6,223 bases of DNA from Deltaproteobacteria bacterium (lineage in GTDB: Bacteria > Desulfobacterota > Anaeroferrophillalia > Anaeroferrophillales > Tharpellaceae): NCBI GenBank assembly GCA_030633185.1, contig DAOVTG010000150.1, forward strand, positions 1 through 6,223, given 5' to 3'. The notes under the pieces are model-generated. The model ran no database searches and was not told where the DNA came from. It worked only from the letters and a program-made list of their open reading frames with translations. Below, piece after piece: positions 1-4,794 of the stretch; the first letter of the stretch is position 1, and each line of letters begins with the position of its first letter. The position numbers and the translations under genes were made by a program.

Positions 1-75
1 GCTGAAGAGACAACGGAAAGTCCTGATGTCGAAGTCAGTAAGCAGGAAGAAAAAGAAGAGGGCAGTGGCGAGTAA
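1..75 (+). CDS. C-terminal tail of an unidentified acidic protein (5' truncated)
   Basis: Frame 1 is open from the window edge and ends at TAA 73-75, giving 24 residues (it ends in SKQEEKEEGSGE). The tail is dominated by Glu with a few Lys, Ser and Thr, and is probably a disordered acidic extension. No domain is visible, so I assign no function. That this is a real gene end is supported by the strong intrinsic terminator starting about 37 bp after the stop and by the absence of any competing frame. Confidence 0.6.
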   Translation, partial: AEETTESPDVEVSKQEEKEEGSGE

Positions 76-111
76 ACCCGCCGGATCGATGTAAAACAAG
101 AGTTTCTTATG

Positions 112-148
112 AGCCCGGTAATTGCCGTAAATCAATTACCGGGCTTTT
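112..148 (+). terminator. Intrinsic terminator after the upstream gene
   Basis: A perfect 13-bp stem (AGCCCGGTAATTG 112-124 with CAATTACCGGGCT 133-145) encloses an 8-nt loop and runs into TTTT (145-148). It lies 37 bp after the stop at 75, so it should end the upstream transcript. Its 3' edge is only about 14 nt before the exchanger's ATG at 162, so the exchanger must either have its own promoter or depend on read-through. Confidence 0.85.
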
Positions 149-161
149 GGTTAAAACACTT

Positions 162-1154
162 ATGATCTGGATTATCTTTCTATTTGCGGCACTTGCGGTT
201 CTCATTTCCGGCCAACGATTAACCAAATCCGCTGACCAATTAGCCGAAGAAACCGGAATAAGCCGGGGCTTTATCGGGGTTATTTTACTCGGCTTTGTCA
301 CCTCCCTGCCGGAACTTGTGAGCACTACCAGCGCCGCCCTTTTTTGCAATGCCCCGAACCTGGCTTTAGGCAATATCTTCGGTAGCAATGCCGCCAACCT
401 GGCAATTCTAGCATTTCTAAACCTTGTTGTTATCCAATCCGCTAACCAACCCCGCCACAAGCTCAACGAAGAGAATCAGCTAACCGCCTATCTCTCCCTG
501 ATCATCATCAGCCTGGCCCTGATGGGGCTTGCCGGACGCGGCTTCTGGCACATCTTACACATTGACCTTTTTTCTCTGCTAATTGCCGTCACCTACATTA
601 TAGGCTTACAAAAACTGCATCGTTTTCAATTGTCAGATAATTCCAACCCGGAAGCTGCTCTGGACACTCCAAATAAGATTATCCCTCCAGAACTCAAACG
701 CAGCCTTTTAATTAATGCCGGTGTCATTGTCGCGGCCTCAATGGCTCTCGCTGCCAGCGCCGAGCATATCGCCACAATTACCGGCTGGGGCACCACCTTT
801 GTCGGCAACAGCCTGCTCGCTGTGGCCACGTCACTACCCGAAATCGTCGTCACCTTCAGCGCCGTCAGCATCGGCAGTTTTGCCATGGCGGCGGGCAATA
901 TTTTCGGCAGCAACATCTTCAATATTGCGATTCTTGCCGTAGCCGACCTCTTCTACTTCCGTTCCTCCATCTTTGCCGCAGCCTCCCCAAGCCAAAGTTT
1001 CATCGCCGCCATCGGCCTGTTGATGACCGGACTCTATCTTTTTGCCGGTCATTACGCCTCCGAAAAACGATTTGCCGGCCGCTGGCCGGTTGACTCCCTG
1101 CTGGTAGTCGGCGTCTACCTTTTCAGCCTCTACGCCCTCTTTTCACTACGATAG
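162..1154 (+). CDS. CaCA-family sodium/calcium exchanger-like membrane protein
   Basis: This is an integral membrane antiporter of the Ca2+/cation antiporter family (YrbG/NCX-like), expected to exchange Na+ or H+ for Ca2+ across the inner membrane. Two homologous halves each carry an alpha repeat. Alpha-1 has TSLPE (residues 47-51) and GNIFGSNAAN (70-79); alpha-2 has ATSLPE (222-227) and GNIFGSNIFN (245-254). The Glu of each SLPE is the family's ion-binding acid. Both GSN motifs end in Asn, as in many bacterial members, rather than the Asp found in one half of the archaeal structure. A polar loop (about residues 153-180) separates the halves, and the other segments are strongly hydrophobic. 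At 330 aa it has the usual family length. I chose ATG 162 because it starts directly at the first membrane helix. TTG 147 would add five residues but overlaps the terminator T-tract. Neither start has a clear Shine-Dalgarno. The actual ion is not determinable here. Confidence 0.88.
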   Translation: MIWIIFLFAALAVLISGQRLTKSADQLAEETGISRGFIGVILLGFVTSLPELVSTTSAALFCNAPNLALGNIFGSNAANLAILAFLNLVVIQSANQPRHKLNEENQLTAYLSLIIISLALMGLAGRGFWHILHIDLFSLLIAVTYIIGLQKLHRFQLSDNSNPEAALDTPNKIIPPELKRSLLINAGVIVAASMALAASAEHIATITGWGTTFVGNSLLAVATSLPEIVVTFSAVSIGSFAMAAGNIFGSNIFNIAILAVADLFYFRSSIFAAASPSQSFIAAIGLLMTGLYLFAGHYASEKRFAGRWPVDSLLVVGVYLFSLYALFSLR

Positions 1155-1177
1155 AAACGTATAAAAAGAAACAAATT

Positions 1178-1204
1178 GGGGATTAAGTAAGGTGTCCCCG
1201 GAAT
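1178..1204. repeat. Dispersed repeat remnant, GTGTCCCCGGAAT type
   Basis: GGGGA (1178-1182) and TCCCC (1195-1199) are inverted around an AT-rich core, and the stretch ATTAAGTAAGGTGTCCCCGG continues into AATA. From memory this closely resembles a very common proteobacterial intergenic repeat (…TTAAGTATGGTGTCCCCGGAATT) associated with IS200-like REP transposases. It sits right after the exchanger stop. Only this one copy is in the window, so the assignment rests on recognition, not on internal comparison. Confidence 0.4.
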
Positions 1205-1243
1205 AGACCCCTCGCCTACCACTCCTGAAACCATTTTCACTTG

Positions 1244-1283
1244 ACAAAATCAGGCATCCATTGTAAGCGAGGCCTGATTTTGT
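1244..1283. terminator. Hairpin between exchanger and fchA, possible bidirectional terminator
   Basis: ACAAAATCAGGC (1244-1255) and GCCTGATTTTGT (1272-1283) are perfect 12-bp inverted arms around a 16-nt loop. Read on either strand, the inner ATCAGGC/GCCTGAT stem is followed by TTTTGT, the form of a bidirectional terminator. It is the only terminator candidate for the exchanger gene. The left arm overlaps TTGACA (1241-1246), so an operator or promoter-overlapping role is the alternative. The large loop and weak T-tract limit confidence. Confidence 0.4.
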
Positions 1284-1353
1284 AATCGGCAAAATACAAT
1301 AGACAATCGTCACGGTGATAGGGCCGGTGACGCACATCTTAAGGCCTGAAAAT

Positions 1354-1359
1354 AGGAGG
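1354..1359 (+). promoter_or_regulatory. Shine-Dalgarno of fchA
   Basis: A full-consensus AGGAGG ends 7 nt before ATG 1367. This favours ATG 1367 over the in-frame ATG at 1373 and predicts strong translation, unlike the weak or absent sites of most other genes here. Confidence 0.85.
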
Positions 1360-1366
1360 GTACACC

Positions 1367-1996
1367 ATGTCAATGCTCAATGAAACATGCAAAGATTTCA
1401 ATACAGTTCTGGCTTCTAAAGCCGCGGTTCCCGGCGGTGGTGGAGCAGCAGCCATGGGTGGTGCCATCGGCATGGCCCTCTCCAATATGGTCGGCAACCT
1501 GACCATCGGCAAAAAGAAATATGCCGACGTTGAAGACGAAGCCAAAGAGCTCGTCGAACGGGGCTCCAAAGTTATTGCGGCTCTCGAAGCTCTGGTCGAT
1601 AAAGACGCCGAGGTTTTTGAGCCACTCTCCAAAGCCTACGGTATGCCGAGAGAGACCGATGCCGAGAAGAAGCTCAAAGCTGAAACCATGGAAGCCTGTG
1701 GCAAAACCGCCTGTTCCGTGCCCCTTGATATTATGCGCCAAGCCTATGAAGGCATCAAAATTCATCAGCGTATGGGTGTAATCGGCACTATGATCGCAAT
1801 CTCCGATGTCGCCTGCGGCGTCGTTTTCTTGAAAGCCGCCCTAATCTCCGGCAGCCTTAATGTCATCATTAACATTAACGGCATCAAGGATCAGGAGTTT
1901 AACAAAGCCGCCAAAACTGAGATGGATCAACTCTTAGCCGACGGCAGCAAAATTGCTGATGAAACTCTGGCTCTGGTACTCGGTAAATTGCAGTAG
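1367..1996 (+). CDS. fchA: Formiminotetrahydrofolate cyclodeaminase / methenyl-THF cyclohydrolase-type protein
   Basis: This is a cytoplasmic folate enzyme of the FTCD C-terminal (cyclodeaminase) family. It classically converts 5-formimino-THF to 5,10-methenyl-THF plus ammonia (EC 4.3.1.4). In acetogen-type one-carbon clusters, members beside folD and fhs are regarded as the methenyl-THF cyclohydrolase. The sequence shows the glycine-rich folate-site motif VPGGGGAAA (21-29), then MVGNLTIGKKKY (41-52), a DAEVFEPLSKAYGMP stretch (80-94), SDV (146-148) and LNVIINI (164-170). The remainder is Ala-rich helix, as expected for this all-alpha fold. At 209 aa it is a full-length stand-alone domain, not the FTCD fusion. 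It lies upstream of folD in the same direction, 226 bp apart, with a palindromic repeat in the gap. Whether it uses formimino-THF or only methenyl-THF cannot be decided from sequence. No glutamate formiminotransferase or histidine-degradation gene is in view, which favours the cyclohydrolase role. Confidence 0.9.
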   Translation: MSMLNETCKDFNTVLASKAAVPGGGGAAAMGGAIGMALSNMVGNLTIGKKKYADVEDEAKELVERGSKVIAALEALVDKDAEVFEPLSKAYGMPRETDAEKKLKAETMEACGKTACSVPLDIMRQAYEGIKIHQRMGVIGTMIAISDVACGVVFLKAALISGSLNVIININGIKDQEFNKAAKTEMDQLLADGSKIADETLALVLGKLQ

Positions 1997-2005
1997 CCAA
2001 TGTAA

Positions 2006-2019
2006 GTTACAATTGTAAC
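2006..2019. repeat. 14-bp perfect palindrome GTTACAATTGTAAC
   Basis: A perfect 7+7 palindrome starts 10 bp after the fchA stop and is followed by GGTTAC, which can pair with GTAAC. It is too short and lacks a T-tract, so it is not a terminator. It could be a regulator site or the outer edge of the repeat that follows. Confidence 0.35.
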
Positions 2020-2049
2020 GGTTACTGTTGTTAAGCTATAGAGTATAGC

Positions 2050-2158
2050 GGCGAACATTGCTTCGCCCTCATAAATGGGGTCACATCTTGACAAAGGCTA
2101 TTGGAGATTTCCAATAAAAACAAATGTCCCGATACGCCTTCGTTAAGAAATGACCCCA
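2050..2158. repeat. Palindromic repeat unit 1 (GGGGTCA…CTTGACA family) with its GCGAA hairpin
   Basis: The core is 81 bp (2077-2157), bounded by inverted arms GGGGTCACATCTTGACAAAG (from 2077) and the complement of a right arm reading GGGGTCATTTCTTAACGAAG (ending 2157). About 19 of 23 bases match. Inside is a further hairpin, TATTGGA (2099-2105) with TCCAATA (2110-2116). The left side carries a small stem-loop, GGCGAA-CATTGC-TTCGCC (2050-2067), plus CTCATAAAT. This flank recurs almost identically beside unit B (5905-5930, inverted). Core length and arms match units A and B. This looks like a non-autonomous REPIN-like element, probably mobilised in trans. It separates fchA from folD. Confidence 0.7.
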
Positions 2159-2209
2159 ATTCCGGCAGTTTGAAACTAAAATCGAAGATTTACAACCTTA
2201 CCAATTAAT

Positions 2210-2213
2210 GGAG
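2210..2213 (+). promoter_or_regulatory. Shine-Dalgarno deciding the folD start
   Basis: GGAG (2210-2213) lies 9 nt before ATG 2223. It overlaps the earlier in-frame ATG at 2208, which has no ribosome site of its own. This makes 2223 (protein start MAEILKGK) the better call. Confidence 0.65.
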
Positions 2214-2222
2214 AAATTCCTG

Positions 2223-3080
2223 ATGGCTGAAATTTTGAAAGGCAAACCGGTTGCCGACGCAATGAAAGCAGAGTTGACCAAAAAAGTAGACGCTTTAAAA
2301 GCTCGTGACATCATGCCCAAACTCGGAATTATCCGGGTTGGCGCTCGCCCTGACGATCTCTTTTATGAAGGTGGCGCAAAAAAAACCTGTGACGTCGTCG
2401 GCATGGCTTATGAAGTTTTTGAGTACCCCGAAGATATCAACCAGGCTGATTTTGAAAAAGCCGTCGCCGAGGTTGGAGCTAACACTTCAATCCACGGCAT
2501 TTTGATGTTCGCACCGCTGCCGAAACACCTTGATGATCGTAAAATCCGGGCCCTGATTCCGGTCGAAAAAGATGTCGATTGCCTGACTTTGGGTGGCGCG
2601 GCTAAAGTTTTTGCCGACGATCTTTCCGGTTTTCCTCCCTGCACACCGACCGCCTGTATGGATATGCTCCACTTCTATGATATCCCGATTAAGGGCAAAC
2701 GCTGCGTTGTTCTGGGCCGTTCCCTGGTTGTCGGAAAACCGGTTGCCATGTTGCTTTTACGCGAACACGGCACAGTTACACTCTGCCACTCCCGCACTGA
2801 AAATCTTAATAAAGTCTGCCAGGAAGCTGAAATCCTGATCGCCGCAGTCGGCCGTGCCAAAATGGTCAAAGCCGACTTCGTCAAACCCGGCCAGATTGTT
2901 ATCGATGTCGGCATCAATGAAGATCCCGACCGTCCCGGCAAATACTGCGGCGATGTCGATTTTGCCGAGTGTGAGCCGATTGTTGGCAAGATCACTCCGG
3001 TTCCGGCTGGTGTCGGTTCGGTTACCACTGCGGTCTTGTGTAAACAGACGATCATCGCCTGTGAACAACTGAACCCCTGA
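2223..3080 (+). CDS. folD: Methylene-THF dehydrogenase (FolD family) with altered cyclohydrolase residues
   Basis: This is a cytoplasmic one-carbon enzyme that oxidises 5,10-methylene-THF to methenyl-THF with NAD(P)+. Most FolD proteins also hydrolyse methenyl-THF to 10-formyl-THF. Family marks are all present: APLPKHLDD (97-105), EKDVD (115-119), PPCTPTA (138-144), the dinucleotide loop GRSLVVGKP (165-173), CHSRTENL (188-195), IDVGIN (227-232), GDVDF (243-247) and ITPVPAGVG (257-265). At 285 aa it has normal length. Against E. coli FolD, Tyr50 is kept (Y48) and Asp121 is kept (D119). The catalytic Lys54 position is Ala52, with Lys at 53 and 54, and the Gln98 position is Phe96. The constant two-residue offset supports the alignment. 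The C-terminal PGGVGPMT is PAGVGSVT. The pattern matches the acetogen-type FolD that accompanies FchA, so this may be mainly a dehydrogenase with FchA doing the hydrolysis. An alternative start is ATG 2208 (five extra residues). A strong terminator follows 31 bp after the stop. Confidence 0.93.
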   Translation: MAEILKGKPVADAMKAELTKKVDALKARDIMPKLGIIRVGARPDDLFYEGGAKKTCDVVGMAYEVFEYPEDINQADFEKAVAEVGANTSIHGILMFAPLPKHLDDRKIRALIPVEKDVDCLTLGGAAKVFADDLSGFPPCTPTACMDMLHFYDIPIKGKRCVVLGRSLVVGKPVAMLLLREHGTVTLCHSRTENLNKVCQEAEILIAAVGRAKMVKADFVKPGQIVIDVGINEDPDRPGKYCGDVDFAECEPIVGKITPVPAGVGSVTTAVLCKQTIIACEQLNP

Positions 3081-3110
3081 TCTTTTTAAGATTTAAAAAC
3101 CGTTAAAGCC

Positions 3111-3145
3111 AGAGAGGCCCGGAAAATATTCCGGGCCTCTCTTTT
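3111..3145 (+). terminator. Intrinsic terminator of folD
   Basis: AGAGAGGCCCGGAA (3111-3124) pairs perfectly with TTCCGGGCCTCTCT (3129-3142) around a 4-nt AATA loop and is followed by TTT. The 14-bp GC-rich stem makes this the clearest terminator in the window. It isolates the DUF4143 gene from folD transcription. Confidence 0.92.
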
Positions 3146-3175
3146 ACTTTCACTTTAAACGAACGCGACGATATC

Positions 3176-3205
3176 GACCATTTAGCAATACACTGCTATA
3201 TGGTC
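3176..3205. promoter_or_regulatory. Operator-like palindrome 1 upstream of the DUF4143 gene
   Basis: GACCATTTAGCA (3176-3187), a 6-nt spacer ATACAC, then TGCTATATGGTC (3194-3205) form 12-bp arms with one mismatch. The core TAGCAATACACTGCTA recurs in palindrome 2 with one base changed. The site sits immediately upstream of the TTGACT box at 3206. Confidence 0.65.
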
Positions 3206-3234
3206 TTGACTTTTTAGCAATACGCTGCTAAATC
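3206..3234 (+). promoter_or_regulatory. Candidate promoter of the DUF4143 gene
   Basis: TTGACT (3206-3211) matches the -35 consensus at five of six bases. A weak -10, TAAATC (3229-3234), lies 17 bp downstream. Transcription would start about at the A of ATG 3241. Palindrome 2 fills the spacer and touches the -10, and palindrome 1 abuts the -35, a layout expected for repression. The -10 is poor, so the call rests on the -35 and on the flanking palindromes. Confidence 0.5.
3213..3232. promoter_or_regulatory. Operator-like palindrome 2 overlapping the promoter
   Basis: TTTAGCA (3213-3219), spacer ATACGC, TGCTAAA (3226-3232) is a perfect 7+6+7 palindrome. It repeats the core of palindrome 1; the two AGCAATAC cores are 32 bp apart, about three helical turns. 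It ends 8 bp before ATG 3241. Confidence 0.7.
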
Positions 3235-3240
3235 TACGCT

Positions 3241-4359
3241 ATGAAACGCTCGCAACAGGAGATAATAGTTAAAGATCTGACCAGGAAAATGGTCTTTATT
3301 ACCGGACCAAGACAGGTCGGAAAAACCAGCTTGGCCTTAGCCATCAGTGACGGTTTTGAAAAATCACTTTATCTTAATTACGACAGTCTTCCTCACCGGG
3401 ACATCATCCGCAAAACAGCTTGGTTGCCTGACACCAAACTGCTGATTCTTGATGAGCTCCACAAGATGGAAGGCTGGAAAAATTTCCTTAAGGGAGTCTA
3501 CGACACCAAACCCCGTCACCAACAGATTCTTGTAACCGGCAGTGCCAGACTCGAAGCCTTCAGACAAAGCGGTGATTCTTTGGCCGGCCGCTTTTTCAGA
3601 CATCGCCTGAATCCTCTTTCTTTAGCAGAGATACCCACCTCCACCGACAATGACCTGGATTTACTTTTAGAGCGGGGCGGTTTTCCCGAACCTTTTTTTG
3701 CCGAATCCCTAGATAATGCCAACCGCTGGAGACTCCTCTACATCGACGGTTTAATTCGCACAGACATCCTCGATTTTGAAAAAATCCATGACTTCAGGGC
3801 GATCCAACTTACCGTTGATCTGTTACGACAAAGAGTCGGCTCGCCGGTTTCCTGGTCTTCTCTGGCCCGTGATATCAACTGTTCTCCCAACACCATCAAA
3901 AGATATGTGGAAATTCTCGAGTCCCTTTTTATTGTCTTCAGGGTAACCCCGTTTCATCGCAATATTGGTCGCTCTCTATTAAAAGAACCAAAGATTTACT
4001 TTTATGATACCGGCATGGTCTTAGGGGATGAAGGAATCCGCCTGGAAAACCTGGTCGCAGTAAGTCTCTTGAAACATTTAAACTGGATAGAAGATTGCAA
4101 GGGCAGAAGATGTGAGTTAATGACACTGCGAACCAAAGAAAAAAAAGAGGTGGATTTTGTTATGGTAGAAAATAGTGAACCTAAACTGATCGTGGAGGTT
4201 AAACTTTCCGACACCAACATAAGCCCATCACTTCGCTATTTTCACAATAAATACTCCCTGCAGGCCGCTCAAGTGGTTAAAAACATCAACATTGAACGTA
4301 TGGTCGATGGAATACAACTGCGCCGAGCCATAAATTTTCTTAAAGAGTTAAATATCTAA
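3241..4359 (+). CDS. AAA_14 / DUF4143 family ATPase
   Basis: This is a predicted cytoplasmic P-loop ATPase of the AAA_14-DUF4143 architecture; the biological role of the family is unsettled. The ATPase domain (about 15-130) has Walker A GPRQVGKTS (22-30), Walker B LLILDELHK (67-75), a sensor-like VTGSAR (98-103), and SGDSLAGRF (110-118), as is typical of these proteins. GGFPEPF (146-152) opens the second half. Residues about 203-235 (SWSSLARDINCSPNTIKRYV…) look like a winged-helix DNA-binding domain. The C-terminal part has FYDTG (254-258) and an EVDF (303-306) … IVEVK (317-321) pattern like a PD-(D/E)XK nuclease-type core. Length 372 aa is near the family norm. ATG 3241 is the first possible start (in-frame TAA at 3229-3231) and has no Shine-Dalgarno. 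Restarting at Met17 would leave only five residues before Walker A. The gene stands alone between two strong boundaries. With its palindromes, autoregulation through its own winged helix is plausible but unproven. Confidence 0.88.
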   Translation: MKRSQQEIIVKDLTRKMVFITGPRQVGKTSLALAISDGFEKSLYLNYDSLPHRDIIRKTAWLPDTKLLILDELHKMEGWKNFLKGVYDTKPRHQQILVTGSARLEAFRQSGDSLAGRFFRHRLNPLSLAEIPTSTDNDLDLLLERGGFPEPFFAESLDNANRWRLLYIDGLIRTDILDFEKIHDFRAIQLTVDLLRQRVGSPVSWSSLARDINCSPNTIKRYVEILESLFIVFRVTPFHRNIGRSLLKEPKIYFYDTGMVLGDEGIRLENLVAVSLLKHLNWIEDCKGRRCELMTLRTKEKKEVDFVMVENSEPKLIVEVKLSDTNISPSLRYFHNKYSLQAAQVVKNINIERMVDGIQLRRAINFLKELNI

Positions 4360-4441
4360 GTATGTCTTGATTCAAACCCGCCGCAAAAGAAAAGTAAAAA
4401 CAGAAAACAGACCCCTCCTTTCAAGACTTAATTGGCAAAGA

Positions 4442-4634
4442 TTGATGGCGTCGTAAAAAGTCCGATCTACTGCGCTGTTGTGGTTTTTCAGGCACTCGAC
4501 ATACGACATGTATGGTCTCGCGCCTGAAAAACCACAACATCTTGTATATCGAAATTTTTACTTAGCCATCCCGTGACTTTTTACGAGGACATCACTGTTA
4601 GTTATAGCTTTATAACTTTTTACGACGCCATCAA
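4442..4634. mobile_element. 193-bp MITE-like inverted-repeat element
   Basis: The ends are a perfect 20-bp inverted repeat: TTGATGGCGTCGTAAAAAGT (4442-4461) and its complement (4615-4634). Inside is an 18-bp perfect stem, TGTTGTGGTTTTTCAGGC (4476-4493) with 4522-4539, around a 28-nt loop. A second, imperfect copy of the right end (ACTTTTTACGAGGACATCA, 4576-4594) and a small GTTATA/TATAAC hairpin (4601-4616) fill the right part. It encodes no protein. Part of it (4548-4594) recurs at 6015-6061 with one mismatch. I see no clear target-site duplication. It is best described as a non-autonomous transposable or palindromic element; the transposase that would recognise it is not in the window. Confidence 0.72.
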
Positions 4635-4670
4635 CTTTTTATAGGTGCTGTTTTCAAGCTGTTTCGATGT

Positions 4671-4753
4671 GGGGACAGACCTCAAGGCAGGGCTTTAGCC
4701 CGAGCCGGGCTGAGCTCTGTCCCCTTTGGAGAGGGCGAAGCAAAGTTTGCCGC
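4671..4753. repeat. GGGGACA-type palindromic unit with GCGAA-type flank
   Basis: GGGGACAGACCTC (4671-4683) and GAGCTCTGTCCCC (4712-4724) are inverted arms matching at 12 of 13 bases, enclosing short GC-rich hairpins (AGGGCT…AGCCC). On the right, GAGGGCGAAGCAAAGTTTGC (4731-4750) is the inverted form of the flank module beside units 1, A and B. The core thus differs from the GGGGTCA units while the flank is shared. It lies in the trpC leader. Confidence 0.55.
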
Positions 4754-4778
4754 TACCCGCTGTGACTTAACTTTCAAT

Positions 4779-4783
4779 AGAGG
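4779..4783 (+). promoter_or_regulatory. Shine-Dalgarno of trpC
   Basis: AGAGG (4779-4783) precedes ATG 4795 by 11 nt, slightly long but usable. It overlaps the in-frame GTG at 4783, which therefore cannot be served by it. This supports the ATG start. Confidence 0.6.
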
Positions 4784-4794
4784 TGTATATATCA

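Larger units (their letters stand above)
4360..4794. other. Gene-free interval between the DUF4143 gene and trpC, mostly repeats
   Basis: No coding frame is credible here. From left to right it holds an AT-rich stretch with inverted GTCTTGA (4364-4370) and TCAAGAC (4421-4427) near AACAGACCCC (possibly another degenerate repeat), the 193-bp inverted-repeat element (4442-4634), a GGGGACA-type unit (4671-4724) and the trpC leader (4725-4794). I found no convincing trpC promoter and no leader peptide with tandem Trp codons, so there is no sign of classical trp attenuation. Confidence 0.6.

Noticed and set aside
147..161. TTG 147 as start of the exchanger
   Set aside because: It overlaps the terminator T-tract and adds only MVKTL before the first membrane helix; ATG 162 fits the family N-terminus better.
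1291..1300. TACAAT at 1295-1300 as a -10 box for fchA
   Set aside because: No acceptable -35 hexamer at 16-18 bp upstream (that position is the GCCTGA hairpin arm), so I could not support a promoter.
1370..1765. Open frame of 131 codons on the - strand inside fchA
   Set aside because: It is the shadow of fchA's biased codon use; the + strand protein has clear family motifs.
2050..2158. CRISPR-like or riboswitch interpretation of the palindromic unit between fchA and folD
   Set aside because: There is no regular direct-repeat/spacer array, and the same unit recurs near trp genes, so it is a dispersed repeat and not a folate-responsive leader.
4411..4425. CCCCTCCTTTC resembling the 16S rRNA 3' end (anti-Shine-Dalgarno)
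   Set aside because: The match is only about ten bases, with no rRNA sequence around it; chance or part of a degenerate GGGGTCTG-type repeat.
4783..4794. GTG 4783 as start of trpC
   Set aside because: The codon overlaps the only Shine-Dalgarno (AGAGG 4779-4783), which properly serves ATG 4795.
4635..4794. trp attenuator or leader peptide ahead of trpC
   Set aside because: No short frame with adjacent Trp codons and no paired terminator/antiterminator with a T-tract was found; the hairpins belong to the repeat unit.
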